A stretch of 48,644 nt of DNA from Collinsella sp. (GCA_031295725.1 JAUMNV010000168.1:1-48644); one strand, 5' to 3'; shown: positions 1 through 7,831, numbered from the stretch's first letter. Numbers and translations: made by a program. Notes: generated by a model not told the origin, from the letters alone.

Positions 1-53
1 CGCATCCCGAGGACGAGGACATCGACTTTCTGAACCCTGAAATCGAAGACTGA
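1..53 (+). CDS. C-terminal end of an unidentified protein (5' partial)
   Basis: An open frame entering from the left edge ends at a TGA at 51-53. The visible tail is 16 residues, HPEDEDIDFLNPEIED, strongly acidic. It is too short to assign a family. It precedes the FHA gene by 66 bp on the same strand and may belong to the same transcription unit. Coding status rests only on the frame being open to the edge and its position before a co-directional gene. Confidence 0.4.
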   Translation, partial: HPEDEDIDFLNPEIED

Positions 54-119
54 TTCGTTGGGGTATGATTACGTACGGTTCATTATTTGCGGCACGTCCG
101 CGATAAGTTAGGGGTTGTC

Positions 120-554
120 ATGGACAACATGGTTAACAATATGCCTCAGAATGATAAGACTGCTGACGCTACCTGCGTATTCCGCGTGCCTTCAAGCGAC
201 GTCACCGTTCCCGACCTCATGGCCAACGTGCGCATCACCGCCCCCGTTCTGTCCATCGTCAAGGGTCCGCAGACTGGTGCCGCCTTTGAGCTCGAGGACG
301 ACGTGACCACCATCGGTCGCGATCCTGCAAACGGCATCTTCCTCAACGATATGACTGTTTCGCGCAGCCATGCGCGCATTATTCGCGAGGGCCTCGGCGC
401 TCGCATCGAGGACTTAGGCTCGCTCAATGGCACCTGGGTCGACGGTGCCATCGTCAATGCAGCCCCGCTGCACGACGGTTCTTCCGTCCAGATTGGTACG
501 TTTACGCTCATCTACCACGAGAGCACGCCGGAGCGCATCGAAACCGGTGAGTAG
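120..554 (+). CDS. FHA domain protein
   Basis: A 144-residue protein with a single forkhead-associated domain at about residues 45-132. The phosphothreonine-binding signature is visible: GR at 66-67, SRSH at 81-84 and the Asn of SLNGT at 103. FHA domains bind pThr peptides. The N-terminal ~40 residues look disordered and lack the ETTS motif that PknB-type kinases phosphorylate in GarA/OdhI, so I do not name it garA. I chose the ATG at 120 because GGGG (111-114) lies 5 nt upstream; an earlier in-frame ATG at 87 has no such site. Only 3 bp separate it from the MerR-type gene. The FHA-then-MerR order matches the odhI-ftsR arrangement of Corynebacterium. Confidence 0.88.
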   Translation: MDNMVNNMPQNDKTADATCVFRVPSSDVTVPDLMANVRITAPVLSIVKGPQTGAAFELEDDVTTIGRDPANGIFLNDMTVSRSHARIIREGLGARIEDLGSLNGTWVDGAIVNAAPLHDGSSVQIGTFTLIYHESTPERIETGE

Positions 555-557
555 GGC

Positions 558-1436
558 ATGGCCGAACGCAACTATCTGAGTATCGGCCAAGTCGTCAACC
601 TACTTCGAGGCGCATACCCCGATCTTTCGAACTCAAAAATTAGATTTCTAGAGGATGAGGGACTCATTACCCCTCATCGTACGCCTAAGGGATACCGTCA
701 GTACTCCAAGGAGGACGTTGATCGCCTGGAGGTCATTCTGCACTTGCAGAAGACTCGCTATATGCCGCTCAACGTAATTAAGCAGCGCTTGGAAAACGCC
801 ACGGACCTGTCGACGCTCGCCTACGAGGTGGGTTTGCTGTCCGATGTTCCGCTCAAGACGGAGCCCAAGGAGACTAAGCAAAAGTTGCATCCCATCGAGA
901 CCATTCCCGATATGCTGGGCGTCGAGATTTCGTTTATCCGCTCGCTCGCCGAGAACGACCTCATTCGCATCATCAAGAGTCCGCAAAATCGTGAGCTCGT
1001 CGATGGTCGCGATTTCCCGATCATCCGCTACTGCTCCGAGCTGTCACGCTTCCATATCGAGCCGCGCAACCTGCGTCAGTACGTATCTTCCGCCAACCGC
1101 GAGTCCTCGATGTTTGAGCAGGTGCTCGTGAGCATGCTCGGAATGGATACCTCCGATGACGAGCGCGACGCCAAACTCGAGCGTGCGTTTAAGAAGCTTC
1201 ACGACCTGACAGAAGGTGTGCACACTGCGCTGCTCAAGAACCGCGTTTTTGAGTCGCTCAACGCCGTGGTCGAGGACGCCGACATCGATGCACTCGATGA
1301 GGAAATCACTCGCTCCGAGTCCACCAAGGCCAAAAACGAAAAGACAGCCGCGCCGGCTTCGCACGAGGATTCTCTCGTAAAGCCGCTCAAGGTCGTCGCC
1401 CCTTCGCAATCCGGCACCGCCACCGCGGGCATATAA
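558..1436 (+). CDS. ftsR: MerR-family transcriptional regulator, FtsR-like
   Basis: A 292-residue regulator. The N-terminal MerR winged HTH (about residues 5-75: YLSIGQVVNLL, IRFLEDEGLITPHRT, GYRQYSKEDVDRL) is clear. The middle part (about 110-180) resembles a second HTH-like or effector region, and the C-terminal 60 residues are charged and probably disordered. In Corynebacterium the orthologue downstream of the FHA gene odhI is FtsR, an activator of ftsZ; the same FHA-MerR order here supports that reading, although the target is inferred. The start lies 3 bp after the FHA stop and its ribosome binding site (GAGTAGGG) overlaps the end of that gene, so the two are probably translationally coupled. 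Confidence 0.8.
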   Translation: MAERNYLSIGQVVNLLRGAYPDLSNSKIRFLEDEGLITPHRTPKGYRQYSKEDVDRLEVILHLQKTRYMPLNVIKQRLENATDLSTLAYEVGLLSDVPLKTEPKETKQKLHPIETIPDMLGVEISFIRSLAENDLIRIIKSPQNRELVDGRDFPIIRYCSELSRFHIEPRNLRQYVSSANRESSMFEQVLVSMLGMDTSDDERDAKLERAFKKLHDLTEGVHTALLKNRVFESLNAVVEDADIDALDEEITRSESTKAKNEKTAAPASHEDSLVKPLKVVAPSQSGTATAGI

Positions 1437-1476
1437 CCGCTGCTGAAATTTCGGCAACCCATTGAAAGGTCATGCA

Positions 1477-2007
1477 ATGTACGACTTCGAATCTCAAATC
1501 GTCGATATCCCCGACTATCCCGAGCCCGGAGTCATCTTTAAGGACATCACGCCGCTCTTTGGCAATCCCGAGGCGCTCAAAGCCATGACCGATGCCCTCG
1601 CCGAGCACTTTGCCGGCATGGGAATCACCAAGGTCGTGGGTCCCGAGGCTCGCGGCTTTATGGTTGGCGTACCGGTGGCTGTAGCCCTTGGCGCCGGCTT
1701 TGTTCCCGCACGTAAACCGGGCAAGCTGCCGCGAGAGACCGTAAGCCAGAGCTACGAGCTCGAGTACGGCACCGATTCAATTGAGATCCATGCCGACGCT
1801 ATCAGCTCTAAAGATACCGTGTTGATTCTGGACGACTTGGTCGCGACGGGCGGAACCGTCGAGGCAACAGGTAAACTGGTGCGAGATATGGGCGCAAAGC
1901 TTGTCGGTTACGGTTGTATCCTTGAGCTTGCGTTTCTCAACCCGCGCGAGAAGCTCACGCCGTCTGATGACGATGTGGAGCTCTTTAGCCTGGTGACGGT
2001 GGACTAG
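1477..2007 (+). CDS. apt: Adenine phosphoribosyltransferase
   Basis: A 176-residue enzyme of purine salvage, converting adenine and PRPP to AMP and pyrophosphate in the cytosol. Family features are present in order: the N-terminal DYPEPGVIFKDITPLF stretch, GPEARGFMVGVPVA around 55-68, and the PRPP-binding loop VLILDDLVATGGT at about 115-127. I place the start at the ATG at 1477, with GAAAGG (1464-1469) 7 nt upstream, rather than at the in-frame TTG at 1462. It follows the ftsR-like gene by 40 bp on the same strand and may share its transcript. Confidence 0.95.
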   Translation: MYDFESQIVDIPDYPEPGVIFKDITPLFGNPEALKAMTDALAEHFAGMGITKVVGPEARGFMVGVPVAVALGAGFVPARKPGKLPRETVSQSYELEYGTDSIEIHADAISSKDTVLILDDLVATGGTVEATGKLVRDMGAKLVGYGCILELAFLNPREKLTPSDDDVELFSLVTVD

Positions 2008-2039
2008 CCGTTACCCTTAGTTACTGGAAAGGAAGCTAC

Positions 2040-3167
2040 ATGCGCACAGCAAACACGCACAAAAACATGGCACGCTGCGCTGCTACGGCAACCCTCGCTT
2101 GTGTTTTGGGCTTGGGCCTCGCGGCTCCTGCCTACGCCGATACCGCATCCGACCTTGCCGCTGCTCGTACTAAGCTCGAGCAGATCGGTACCCAAACTCA
2201 GCAGATTTACGATGAGCTCGCCACGCAGACGCAGGCGCTCGATCAGACTGCCGGCGAGATCACGCAAAAGCAGCAGGAGATCGCCGATGGTCAGGCTAAG
2301 CTCTCGACCTATGTCGCCGGCGAGTACAAAACCGGCGGTCTGAGCCTGCTTCAGGTTCTGACGGGTGTCGATGACCTGAGCGATATGCTCAACCGTCTGT
2401 TCTACTACGGCAAAGTTTCCGATAAGCAAGCTCAGACCATTCAAGAGGTCAAGGAGCTTAAGCAGCAGCTCACCGATAAGCAGTCCGAGCAGGAGAAGAA
2501 CGTCGCCGCCACGCAAAAGAAGGTCGACGAGCTTAACGCCCAGCAGGCTGAAGCCCAGAACGTCGTAAACTCCCTGGATTCGCAGCTGCAAGCCGAGCTT
2601 GCCGCAGAGGCCGAGGCCAACGCCGCGCTGCAGGCCGGCATCAACGCCAGCACCGCCGAGAAGGCCACGGTGAGCAACGAGACTGCTGGTACGACCGAGA
2701 ACACCAACAACGGTGGCCAGACCAGCAATAACAACAACCAGGGCGGCAACACTCCGGCTCCTACGCCGGCACCTGCTCCGACGCCGCAGCCCTCCACGCC
2801 TGCTCCGGCTCCGACGCCTTCTGCTCCGAGCCAGTCCGTCGATGGCGGTTCTGTTGTCTCGCGTGCATACAGCAAGCTTGGTTGCGCTTATTCCTGGGGC
2901 GGAATTGGCCCGAACAGCTTCGACTGCTCTGGTTTTGTTAGCTATTGCCTCACTGGTCGCTATTGCCGCCTGGGCACCACGGGCACCTTTATGGGCTGGA
3001 CGCGTGTGTCCGATCCGCAGCCCGGTGACGTTGTGGTCAACTCGTACCACACCGGCATTTACATCGGTGGTGGTCAGATGATTCATGCTTCCGACTACAA
3101 CACGGGTGTTATCATCAGCTCCGTTGCCGCCGGCATGAACAATAACTACATCTTCGTGCGTTACTAA
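2040..3167 (+). CDS. Secreted coiled-coil NlpC/P60 peptidoglycan hydrolase
   Basis: A 375-residue exported protein. Residues 1-33 are a signal peptide ending AAPAYA. A long coiled coil follows (about 35-205, rich in Gln, Glu, Ala and Lys), then an Asn/Gly and Pro/Thr/Ala linker (about 215-265). The NlpC/P60 domain covers about 275-375. The catalytic residues are visible: Cys296 in DCSGF, His337 in HTGIYIG and His349 in IHASD. Such proteins cleave peptide stems of peptidoglycan; the coiled-coil plus hydrolase layout resembles division hydrolases such as PcsB, CwlO and RipA, whose coiled coil often responds to FtsEX. No ftsEX gene lies in this window. The ribosome binding site AAAGGAAG lies 6 nt before the ATG. 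Confidence 0.92.
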   Translation: MRTANTHKNMARCAATATLACVLGLGLAAPAYADTASDLAAARTKLEQIGTQTQQIYDELATQTQALDQTAGEITQKQQEIADGQAKLSTYVAGEYKTGGLSLLQVLTGVDDLSDMLNRLFYYGKVSDKQAQTIQEVKELKQQLTDKQSEQEKNVAATQKKVDELNAQQAEAQNVVNSLDSQLQAELAAEAEANAALQAGINASTAEKATVSNETAGTTENTNNGGQTSNNNNQGGNTPAPTPAPAPTPQPSTPAPAPTPSAPSQSVDGGSVVSRAYSKLGCAYSWGGIGPNSFDCSGFVSYCLTGRYCRLGTTGTFMGWTRVSDPQPGDVVVNSYHTGIYIGGGQMIHASDYNTGVIISSVAAGMNNNYIFVRY

Positions 3168-3191
3168 GTCATCTTACACAGCGTGTGAATG

Positions 3192-3229
3192 TGGACCTCG
3201 TGGCTTTGAGCCATGGGGTCCATTCTTTT
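3192..3229 (+). terminator. Rho-independent terminator after the NlpC/P60 gene
   Basis: A 14-bp stem (TGGACC...GGTCCA outer part, two G-U pairs inside) with a TTG loop spans 3192-3222 and is followed by TTCTTTT. It lies 25 bp after the stop codon. Confidence 0.85.
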
Positions 3230-3243
3230 GCCTTTCGTGCAGT

Positions 3244-3274
3244 CCGCTATCTAGTTTTGAATACTAGATAGCGG
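3244..3274. promoter_or_regulatory. Perfect 12-bp inverted repeat upstream of degV, candidate operator
   Basis: CCGCTATCTAGT (3244-3255) and ACTAGATAGCGG (3263-3274) are exact reverse complements, separated by TTTGAAT. The repeat ends 22 bp upstream of the degV -10 box, where an activator or a -35-occluding repressor would bind. The 17-bp stretch 3248-3264 recurs with one mismatch at 4921-4937 upstream of the DUF1836 gene. No T-run follows it, so I read it as a binding site and not a terminator. Confidence 0.65.
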
Positions 3275-3296
3275 CCCAATCGGTCTGCAAGATGGC

Positions 3297-3302
3297 TATA
3301 AT
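3297..3302 (+). promoter_or_regulatory. Consensus -10 box of the degV promoter
   Basis: TATAAT matches the sigma-70 consensus exactly and lies 29 bp before the degV start. The -35 position (about 3274-3279) has no good TTGACA match and directly abuts the inverted repeat at 3244-3274, which fits a promoter that depends on a regulator. Confidence 0.65.
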
Positions 3303-3331
3303 TGTATGGGAACAATTAGAAAGGACCCTCT

Positions 3332-4198
3332 ATGAGCTGGGCACTTATCTCCGATTCAAGCTGCAACCTCCGCGATTGGCAACCGACCGCGCCCCATACC
3401 ACCTTTGCATTTGCGCCCCTCAAAATTCGAGTGGGGGAGCGTGAATTCATCGATGACCTTTCGCTCGATGTTCATGAGCTCAACTGCGCTGTTCAGGCGG
3501 AGACGAACGCTTCTTCGAGCGCCTGTCCGAGCGTAGGCGAGTGGACCGAACTCTTTAGGCTTGCCGACAAGACAATTTGCATGCCCATCTCCGAGGGTGT
3601 CTCGGGAAGCTACAATGCCGCCGCCACGGCACGCGATTTGGTTCTTGCCGAGGATCCGAACCGTCAGATTCATCTGGTCAATTCTCGCGCAGCCGGCGGC
3701 AAAATGGACCTGATCTTCCTGCTGTTCGACCGCTATCTCGCAAGCAATCCCAACGTCTCTTTTGAGGAAGCCTGCGGCTATTTTGATGAGCTGGAACAGA
3801 ACAGCAAGATCCTCTTTAGCCTGTGCAATTACGAAAATCTCGCCAAGGCCGGACGTATTCCCAAGGCAGCCGGCGTTATTGCCAATAAACTCAACATTCG
3901 AGTTTTAGGCACAGCAAGCGAAGCGGGGGAGATCAAGCTCGTCGGTCACACCCGTGGCGCAAAGAAGATGCTTGGCAAGATTGTCGACACCATGGAGGCC
4001 GAGGGCTTTACCGGTGGAGAAGTCGTCATCGACCATGTCGAGAATGAGGCGGGCGCCCAGGCACTTGCCAGTCGCATTGTGGAGCATTGGCCCGGCTCCA
4101 AGACCATCATTATGCCCTGCAACGGACTGGATTCATACTATGCCGAGATGCACGGGCTCATTATCGGCTACGGCATGGGCGTGGCATCGGGCCAATAA
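3332..4198 (+). CDS. DegV family fatty-acid-binding protein
   Basis: A 288-residue DegV protein. The N-terminal ALISDSSCNL segment, the SGSYNAA loop (about residues 90-96) and the VNSRAAGGKMDL region (about 112-123) are family signatures. DegV/FakB proteins bind a fatty acid and present it for phosphorylation by FakA; this copy has no fakA beside it, so its partner is unknown. AAAGGA lies 7 nt before the ATG. It is transcribed alone from its own promoter and ends at a terminator shared with the facing DUF1836 gene. A related operator-like sequence in front of both genes suggests that the DUF1836 protein regulates degV. Confidence 0.88.
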   Translation: MSWALISDSSCNLRDWQPTAPHTTFAFAPLKIRVGEREFIDDLSLDVHELNCAVQAETNASSSACPSVGEWTELFRLADKTICMPISEGVSGSYNAAATARDLVLAEDPNRQIHLVNSRAAGGKMDLIFLLFDRYLASNPNVSFEEACGYFDELEQNSKILFSLCNYENLAKAGRIPKAAGVIANKLNIRVLGTASEAGEIKLVGHTRGAKKMLGKIVDTMEAEGFTGGEVVIDHVENEAGAQALASRIVEHWPGSKTIIMPCNGLDSYYAEMHGLIIGYGMGVASGQ

Positions 4199-4217
4199 CG
4201 TCCAACTAAACAAAAAC

Positions 4218-4263
4218 ACGGGCGGGATAAAGTGTCTGATGGCTCTTTGTCCCGCCCGTCTTG
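4218..4263. terminator. Bidirectional terminator between degV and the DUF1836 gene
   Basis: A 15-bp stem, ACGGGCGGGATAAAG (4218-4232) with CTTTGTCCCGCCCGT (4245-4259). On the minus strand the stem is followed by GTGTTTTTG, a good U-tract for the DUF1836 gene. The plus side has only CTTGT, so it is weaker for degV. Confidence 0.85.
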
Positions 4264-4271
4264 TACATCGG

Positions 4272-4883
4272 CTAGCTATTAAACCCGTTGAACTTTAGAT
4301 AGCTCATGAGATACGCCTTCGATACAAAAGACGATACCGCGCTGCGCACGAGCAGCGACTCGCGTGTGACCTGATGAGCCGTATCGGCTACGGGAGCCTG
4401 CTCAATGGAGAACGCCGCACGAATCGATGCCTCGAGCTGATCGACCACATAGTCAAAGGCGGTCGGCGCATCGTAGCTCAGGCGCTGAATATTAAAGAGC
4501 GCCTGAACCGCAGCGATGGGCAGTACCTGCTTAAAAATACAGATGGCGATGAGACGCGCAATCTGCTCACGACCATACTGCTTTTTAACCGGAGCGGGAA
4601 CGAGGCCGACCTTTACGTAGTTGTTGATCATCGAAGGCGTAATGACGGGCTGCTCCACACAAATCGAAAGTGGCTCCATCCACAGTTCAATGTACTCAAT
4701 AACCTGGTCACGGTAGAGCGTTACATTCGGCAACTGGTTATAGCGCGCCAAGCTGAGCGTATTGAGTTTGCGGACCATATCAGACTGGATAAATGCATCA
4801 GGTAGCACCGTGGGCTGAATATCCTCTGGGCTAATGCTAACCGATGTATCGGACATAGGAATGACATGTTTAACGTGATTCAT
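4272..4883 (-). CDS. DUF1836 protein, MerR-like HTH regulator
   Basis: A 203-residue protein. The DUF1836 core is at about residues 65-140, with the segment ITPSMINNYVKVGLVPAPVK followed by YGREQIARL, which looks like a MerR-type helix-turn-helix. The function of the family is not established; the fold suggests DNA binding. ACGGAGG lies 7 nt upstream of the ATG at 4883; a later in-frame Met (residue 10) is possible but has no comparable site. It converges on degV and shares a terminator with it. A CTAG palindrome in its own promoter region resembles the degV operator, so autoregulation together with control of degV is plausible (inference). Confidence 0.82.
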   Translation of the reverse strand: MNHVKHVIPMSDTSVSISPEDIQPTVLPDAFIQSDMVRKLNTLSLARYNQLPNVTLYRDQVIEYIELWMEPLSICVEQPVITPSMINNYVKVGLVPAPVKKQYGREQIARLIAICIFKQVLPIAAVQALFNIQRLSYDAPTAFDYVVDQLEASIRAAFSIEQAPVADTAHQVTRESLLVRSAVSSFVSKAYLMSYLKFNGFNS

Positions 4884-4914
4884 ATGGTACCTCCGTTCAT
4901 TTTTATATTGTATT

Positions 4915-4937
4915 CTAGATTATCTAGTTTTGCATAC
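4915..4937. promoter_or_regulatory. Candidate operator upstream of the DUF1836 gene
   Basis: CTAGATTATCTAG (4915-4927) is a 6-1-6 palindrome, and 4921-4937 matches 3248-3264 at 16 of 17 positions (TATCTAGTTTTG-ATAC). A possible -10 (TACAAT on the minus strand, about 4908-4913) lies immediately downstream in the direction of DUF1836 transcription. Confidence 0.6.
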
Positions 4938-5010
4938 CACAATGAACGATATGATCATCGGCTTTGGCTCGGGTCCGGCCGCAAGATAATTGGCTCAGAC
5001 TTTGCACAAC

Positions 5011-5058
5011 AAAACATCCCGCGACAACGTTGCCTTAAGCTCGTTGTGCAGGATGTTT
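5011..5058 (-). terminator. Probable terminator downstream of trxB
   Basis: AAACATCC and GGATGTTT form the base of a stem and ACAACG/CGTTGT an inner stem, around a 12-nt loop. On the minus strand the stem is followed by TGTTTTGTTGTG. It begins 40 bp after the trxB stop. The rest of the 4938-5097 gap holds no gene that I can support. Confidence 0.6.
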
Positions 5059-5097
5059 AAGTGATAGAACAACCTTACATAAGATATATTATCGTAC

Positions 5098-6036
5098 TTA
5101 TCCGCGTAGAAAAGCGTATGCGCTGGTAGCCGCTATAGCTCCGTCCGAAACAGCGGTCACAACTTGGCGTAACCGCTTGGAACGGATATCGCCGGCAGCA
5201 AATAAGCCAGGCGTGCGGGTGGCCATCGATTCGTCGGTCAAAATACCGCCGTCGGGCGCCAAATCCACCAGATGCTCTACAAGCTCGGTATGCGGCTGCG
5301 TGCCAGCAAAGACAAAAATGCCAAACGAACCAGGATCAAAGGACTCAGAATAGGTACCACCGGTAGCGTTGTCCTTAAACGTGATAGTCGTGGGCATAGC
5401 CTCGCCCGATAGTTCGACAATACTAGTTTGGTACCTAACTGAAATATTATCTTTTGCGAGCACCTTTTGAACCACGCCATCAGGGGCACGGAACTGATCG
5501 CGGCGCAAAACGATGGTCACGCTGCTGGCGATTTCTGACAAGAACAGGGCTTCCTCGCAGGCAGCATTGCCGCCGCCGATAACAAAAACCTGCTTGCCAC
5601 GAAAGAACATGCCGTCGCACGTCGCGCAATACGAAACGCCACGACCGCGATACGTATCCTCGCCAACAAAACCCGCAGATCGCGGCGTGGCACCCATGCA
5701 AGCGATAACGCTCGAGGCAACCGTATCGCCCGTATCGTGATGTACCGTAAACAGCGCTGAATCGGCATCGTAATCGATACCCGTAACCATGCTCCATGCA
5801 ACCTGTGCTCCCAGGCCCTCTGCATGCTGCTGAAAACGCTCGCCAAGCTCGGCTCCACTCAGCAGCGGAATGCCCGGATAGTTCTCGACCTCATTGGTTG
5901 TGGCGATCTGTCCTCCCGACATGCCCTGTTCAATCACAGTCGTCGTTAGGTTGGCACGCGCCGCATAAATGGCTGCGGCATAGCCCGCAGGACCGCCGCC
6001 GATAATAGCAACATCGATCGGCTGATGGGTAGTCAT
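5098..6036 (-). CDS. trxB: Thioredoxin-disulfide reductase
   Basis: A 312-residue flavoprotein that reduces thioredoxin with NADPH. It shows the FAD-binding GGGPAG (13-18), the redox pair CATC (Cys137, Cys140) and the NADPH-binding GGGNAA just after it (about 155-160), with a C-terminal FAD motif AAGDIRSKRLRQ. I start at the ATG at 6036, where AGGAGG lies 7-8 nt upstream; the open frame runs further 5' but without a ribosome binding site. No thioredoxin gene is adjacent. It is divergent from the glycosyltransferase. Confidence 0.95.
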   Translation of the reverse strand: MTTHQPIDVAIIGGGPAGYAAAIYAARANLTTTVIEQGMSGGQIATTNEVENYPGIPLLSGAELGERFQQHAEGLGAQVAWSMVTGIDYDADSALFTVHHDTGDTVASSVIACMGATPRSAGFVGEDTYRGRGVSYCATCDGMFFRGKQVFVIGGGNAACEEALFLSEIASSVTIVLRRDQFRAPDGVVQKVLAKDNISVRYQTSIVELSGEAMPTTITFKDNATGGTYSESFDPGSFGIFVFAGTQPHTELVEHLVDLAPDGGILTDESMATRTPGLFAAGDIRSKRLRQVVTAVSDGAIAATSAYAFLRG

Positions 6037-6087
6037 GAAGAGACCTCCTGTCGAAAGATTGGCGTTCTTTGCGCTCATACCCAAATT

Positions 6088-6117
6088 TAGACGAACGTGA
6101 CACTCATGCACTACAAT
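6088..6117 (+). promoter_or_regulatory. Candidate promoter of the glycosyltransferase gene
   Basis: TAGACG (6088-6093) and TACAAT (6112-6117) are separated by 18 bp and lie 36 bp before the start codon. The match is moderate. The divergent trxB promoter must lie in the same 117-bp gap, but I could not place it convincingly. Confidence 0.4.
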
Positions 6118-6153
6118 GATTACTTGCGAAACTAAGATGAAGGGGAGTTATCG

Positions 6154-7455
6154 ATGGATCAAACGCAGACGCGCGACGACGCTCCCCTGCTCACACACAG
6201 CACTCCCCAATCGGAACAAACCACGCTCTTGGCTCAGCAAAAACCTCTCGTGACCATCGTGCACGCCTCGGTCGGCTCGGGCCACAAGGCCGCCGCAAAT
6301 GCGATTGCGCAGGCATTCGACCTTATCCGCGGCACCAATGGCATCCCCGAGGATGTTGAGATTGAAGTGCTCGATATCCTCGATTTTGGACGCATAAAAT
6401 TCGACGGCAACAAAACGGCCGCCTCGTTTACCGGCGCCACGCGCCCAATTTATGACTTGACCTGGCGTTATACCCTTACCGGACACCTGCTTTGGGGCGG
6501 TGGCACGGCATGGTCGCGCATCATGTTCCCCGCATTTAACGAGTACGTTCGGACTCGTAGGCCCATTGCCGTGGTCGCCACGCACATCACGGCAGCCAAC
6601 GTCGCCGTCGGCGCGCGCATCATTACGGGCATCGATTATCCCGTCATTTGCGTACCGACCGATTACGAGGTCGAGGGCTGGTGGCCCCATAAGGACACCG
6701 ACCTATTCTGCGTGGCAAATGAGTTTATGGCCGAAACACTCCGCCCCCGCAAGGTTCCCGAGGCAAAGATCCGCATTACAGGCATCCCCATTCGCGCCGG
6801 GTTCGATACGGATTACAATCGTGAGGAAGAGCTAAAGAAGTTCAATCTCCCCACCAACAAGACCATTGTGCTGGTAATGGCTGGTGCCAGTTTGCCTCAA
6901 CCGTACGTTCGCTTTCGCGCGGAGATGGACCGCACTCTCCCCTTCCTGCGCAGCTTCGAGGACATGCACTTTGTCTTTTTGCCGGGCAAGGACGCCGAAT
7001 ATGCCACCCGTCTCAAAACGCTCTTCGATGCCATGAAACTCGAGAACGTCACGGTTCTTGACTATGTCGATGACATGGCAGCGCTTATGCACGGCTGTGA
7101 CCTGGCAATTCTCAAATCGGGCGGACTCACCGTTACCGAATGCCTGTGCGCACACCTGCCGATGATTCTGCTGGGCAAGTCCTATGGCCAGGAAAAGGCC
7201 AACACCACCATGCTCACTGGCATGGGCGCCAGCATGCATGTCACCACCGCACGCGAGCTGATCGTGACGTTGCGCCATCTCCACGATCATCCCGAGTCGC
7301 TCAAGGCACTGCTCATCAATGGCGAAGTGCTGCGACGCCCACGCGCAGCCGAGGATATCGCCATCGCAACCATGGAGCTCGCAGGCAAGCCCCAAAAGCG
7401 CAAACGAGCCTTCTGCCGCTTCTACTGGGGCGGAAAGCCCGCGCATATCCGCTAG
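6154..7455 (+). CDS. MGDG-synthase/UgtP-type diacylglycerol glycosyltransferase
   Basis: A 433-residue GT28-type enzyme. The N-terminal MGDG synthase domain starts with TIVHASVGSGHKAAANAIA (about 31-49), and the C-terminal UDP-sugar-binding domain contains LKSGGLTVTECL (about 322-333). Relatives transfer glucose or galactose from a UDP-sugar to diacylglycerol, making membrane glycolipids and lipoteichoic acid anchors at the inner face of the membrane. The exact sugar cannot be read from sequence. The basic C-terminus (KRKRAF) may help membrane binding. AAGGGGAG precedes the ATG. It is a single gene, followed by a palindrome-rich gap. Confidence 0.85.
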   Translation: MDQTQTRDDAPLLTHSTPQSEQTTLLAQQKPLVTIVHASVGSGHKAAANAIAQAFDLIRGTNGIPEDVEIEVLDILDFGRIKFDGNKTAASFTGATRPIYDLTWRYTLTGHLLWGGGTAWSRIMFPAFNEYVRTRRPIAVVATHITAANVAVGARIITGIDYPVICVPTDYEVEGWWPHKDTDLFCVANEFMAETLRPRKVPEAKIRITGIPIRAGFDTDYNREEELKKFNLPTNKTIVLVMAGASLPQPYVRFRAEMDRTLPFLRSFEDMHFVFLPGKDAEYATRLKTLFDAMKLENVTVLDYVDDMAALMHGCDLAILKSGGLTVTECLCAHLPMILLGKSYGQEKANTTMLTGMGASMHVTTARELIVTLRHLHDHPESLKALLINGEVLRRPRAAEDIAIATMELAGKPQKRKRAFCRFYWGGKPAHIR

Positions 7456-7466
7456 TCGAATGTCCG

Positions 7467-7568
7467 CCGCTCTGCCGGAGCCGCCCTTATATCATTCCAT
7501 GCTCAAACATTCTCGCTTCGCTGCGAAACTGCGCGTGGAACGATATAAGGGCGGCTCCGGCAGAGCGG
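7467..7568 (+). repeat. Palindromic element A, copy 1
   Basis: Arms 7467-7499 and 7536-7568 are reverse complements over 33 bp with one mismatch. The inner 12 bp of each arm and the 36-nt centre belong to a core that is repeated in inverted orientation at 7729-7831. The outer 21 bp (starting CCGCTCTGCC) are found only here, yet pair perfectly. Core motifs TTCCATGCTC and GCGTGGAAC are shared with the elements at 29018 and 29277. Confidence 0.9.
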
Positions 7569-7646
7569 CTGCGTTTACTTACTAGCAGCTACTTCGGTAT
7601 CCCCTCCATTAGAACCTGCAAAGGTAAAACAGGAAAATATAAATAC

Positions 7647-7695
7647 AGTAAGCGGATGCGACAAAGGGACAGCCCCTTTGTCGCATCGGCTTACT
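7647..7695. repeat. 22-bp palindrome centred on a GACAAAGGG/CCCTTTGTC stem
   Basis: Arms 7647-7668 and 7674-7695 pair over 22 bp with one mismatch around a 5-nt loop (ACAGC). It lies midway between the two element A copies. No T-run follows on either strand. It may be a separate dispersed palindrome; I see no second copy in this window. Confidence 0.8.
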
Positions 7696-7728
7696 AGAAA
7701 AGTAAATATTGTTTCAAGCGAGTAACCG

Positions 7729-7831
7729 CCCGCCCGGGGCTTACCTATATCGTTCCACGCGCAGTTTCGCAGCGAGCGAAGCGACGCGAGAATGTTTGAG
7801 CATGGAATGATATAGGTAAGCCACGGGCGGG
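7729..7831 (-). repeat. Palindromic element A, copy 2 (inverted)
   Basis: The reverse complement of the copy 1 core with a 9-nt longer central hairpin. The outer arms 7729-7745 and 7815-7831 (17 bp, one mismatch) are different from those of copy 1 but still pair with each other. It lies 15 bp beyond the dut stop codon, where a terminator would be expected. Confidence 0.9.

Noticed and set aside
64..69. TATGAT as a promoter for the FHA gene
   Set aside because: No -35 at a suitable distance and the position overlaps the end of the preceding gene's 3' region; not strong enough to list.
7140..7697. A 185-codon plus-strand frame overlapping the glycosyltransferase and element A
   Set aside because: Arg/Pro-rich shadow of the real gene that extends into the palindromes.
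7467..7831. Phase-variable invertible promoter flanked by inverted repeats
   Set aside because: The segments between arms are only 36-69 nt, hold no promoter facing a gene, and no recombinase gene is near. The paired copies could recombine, but I see no sign of a switch.
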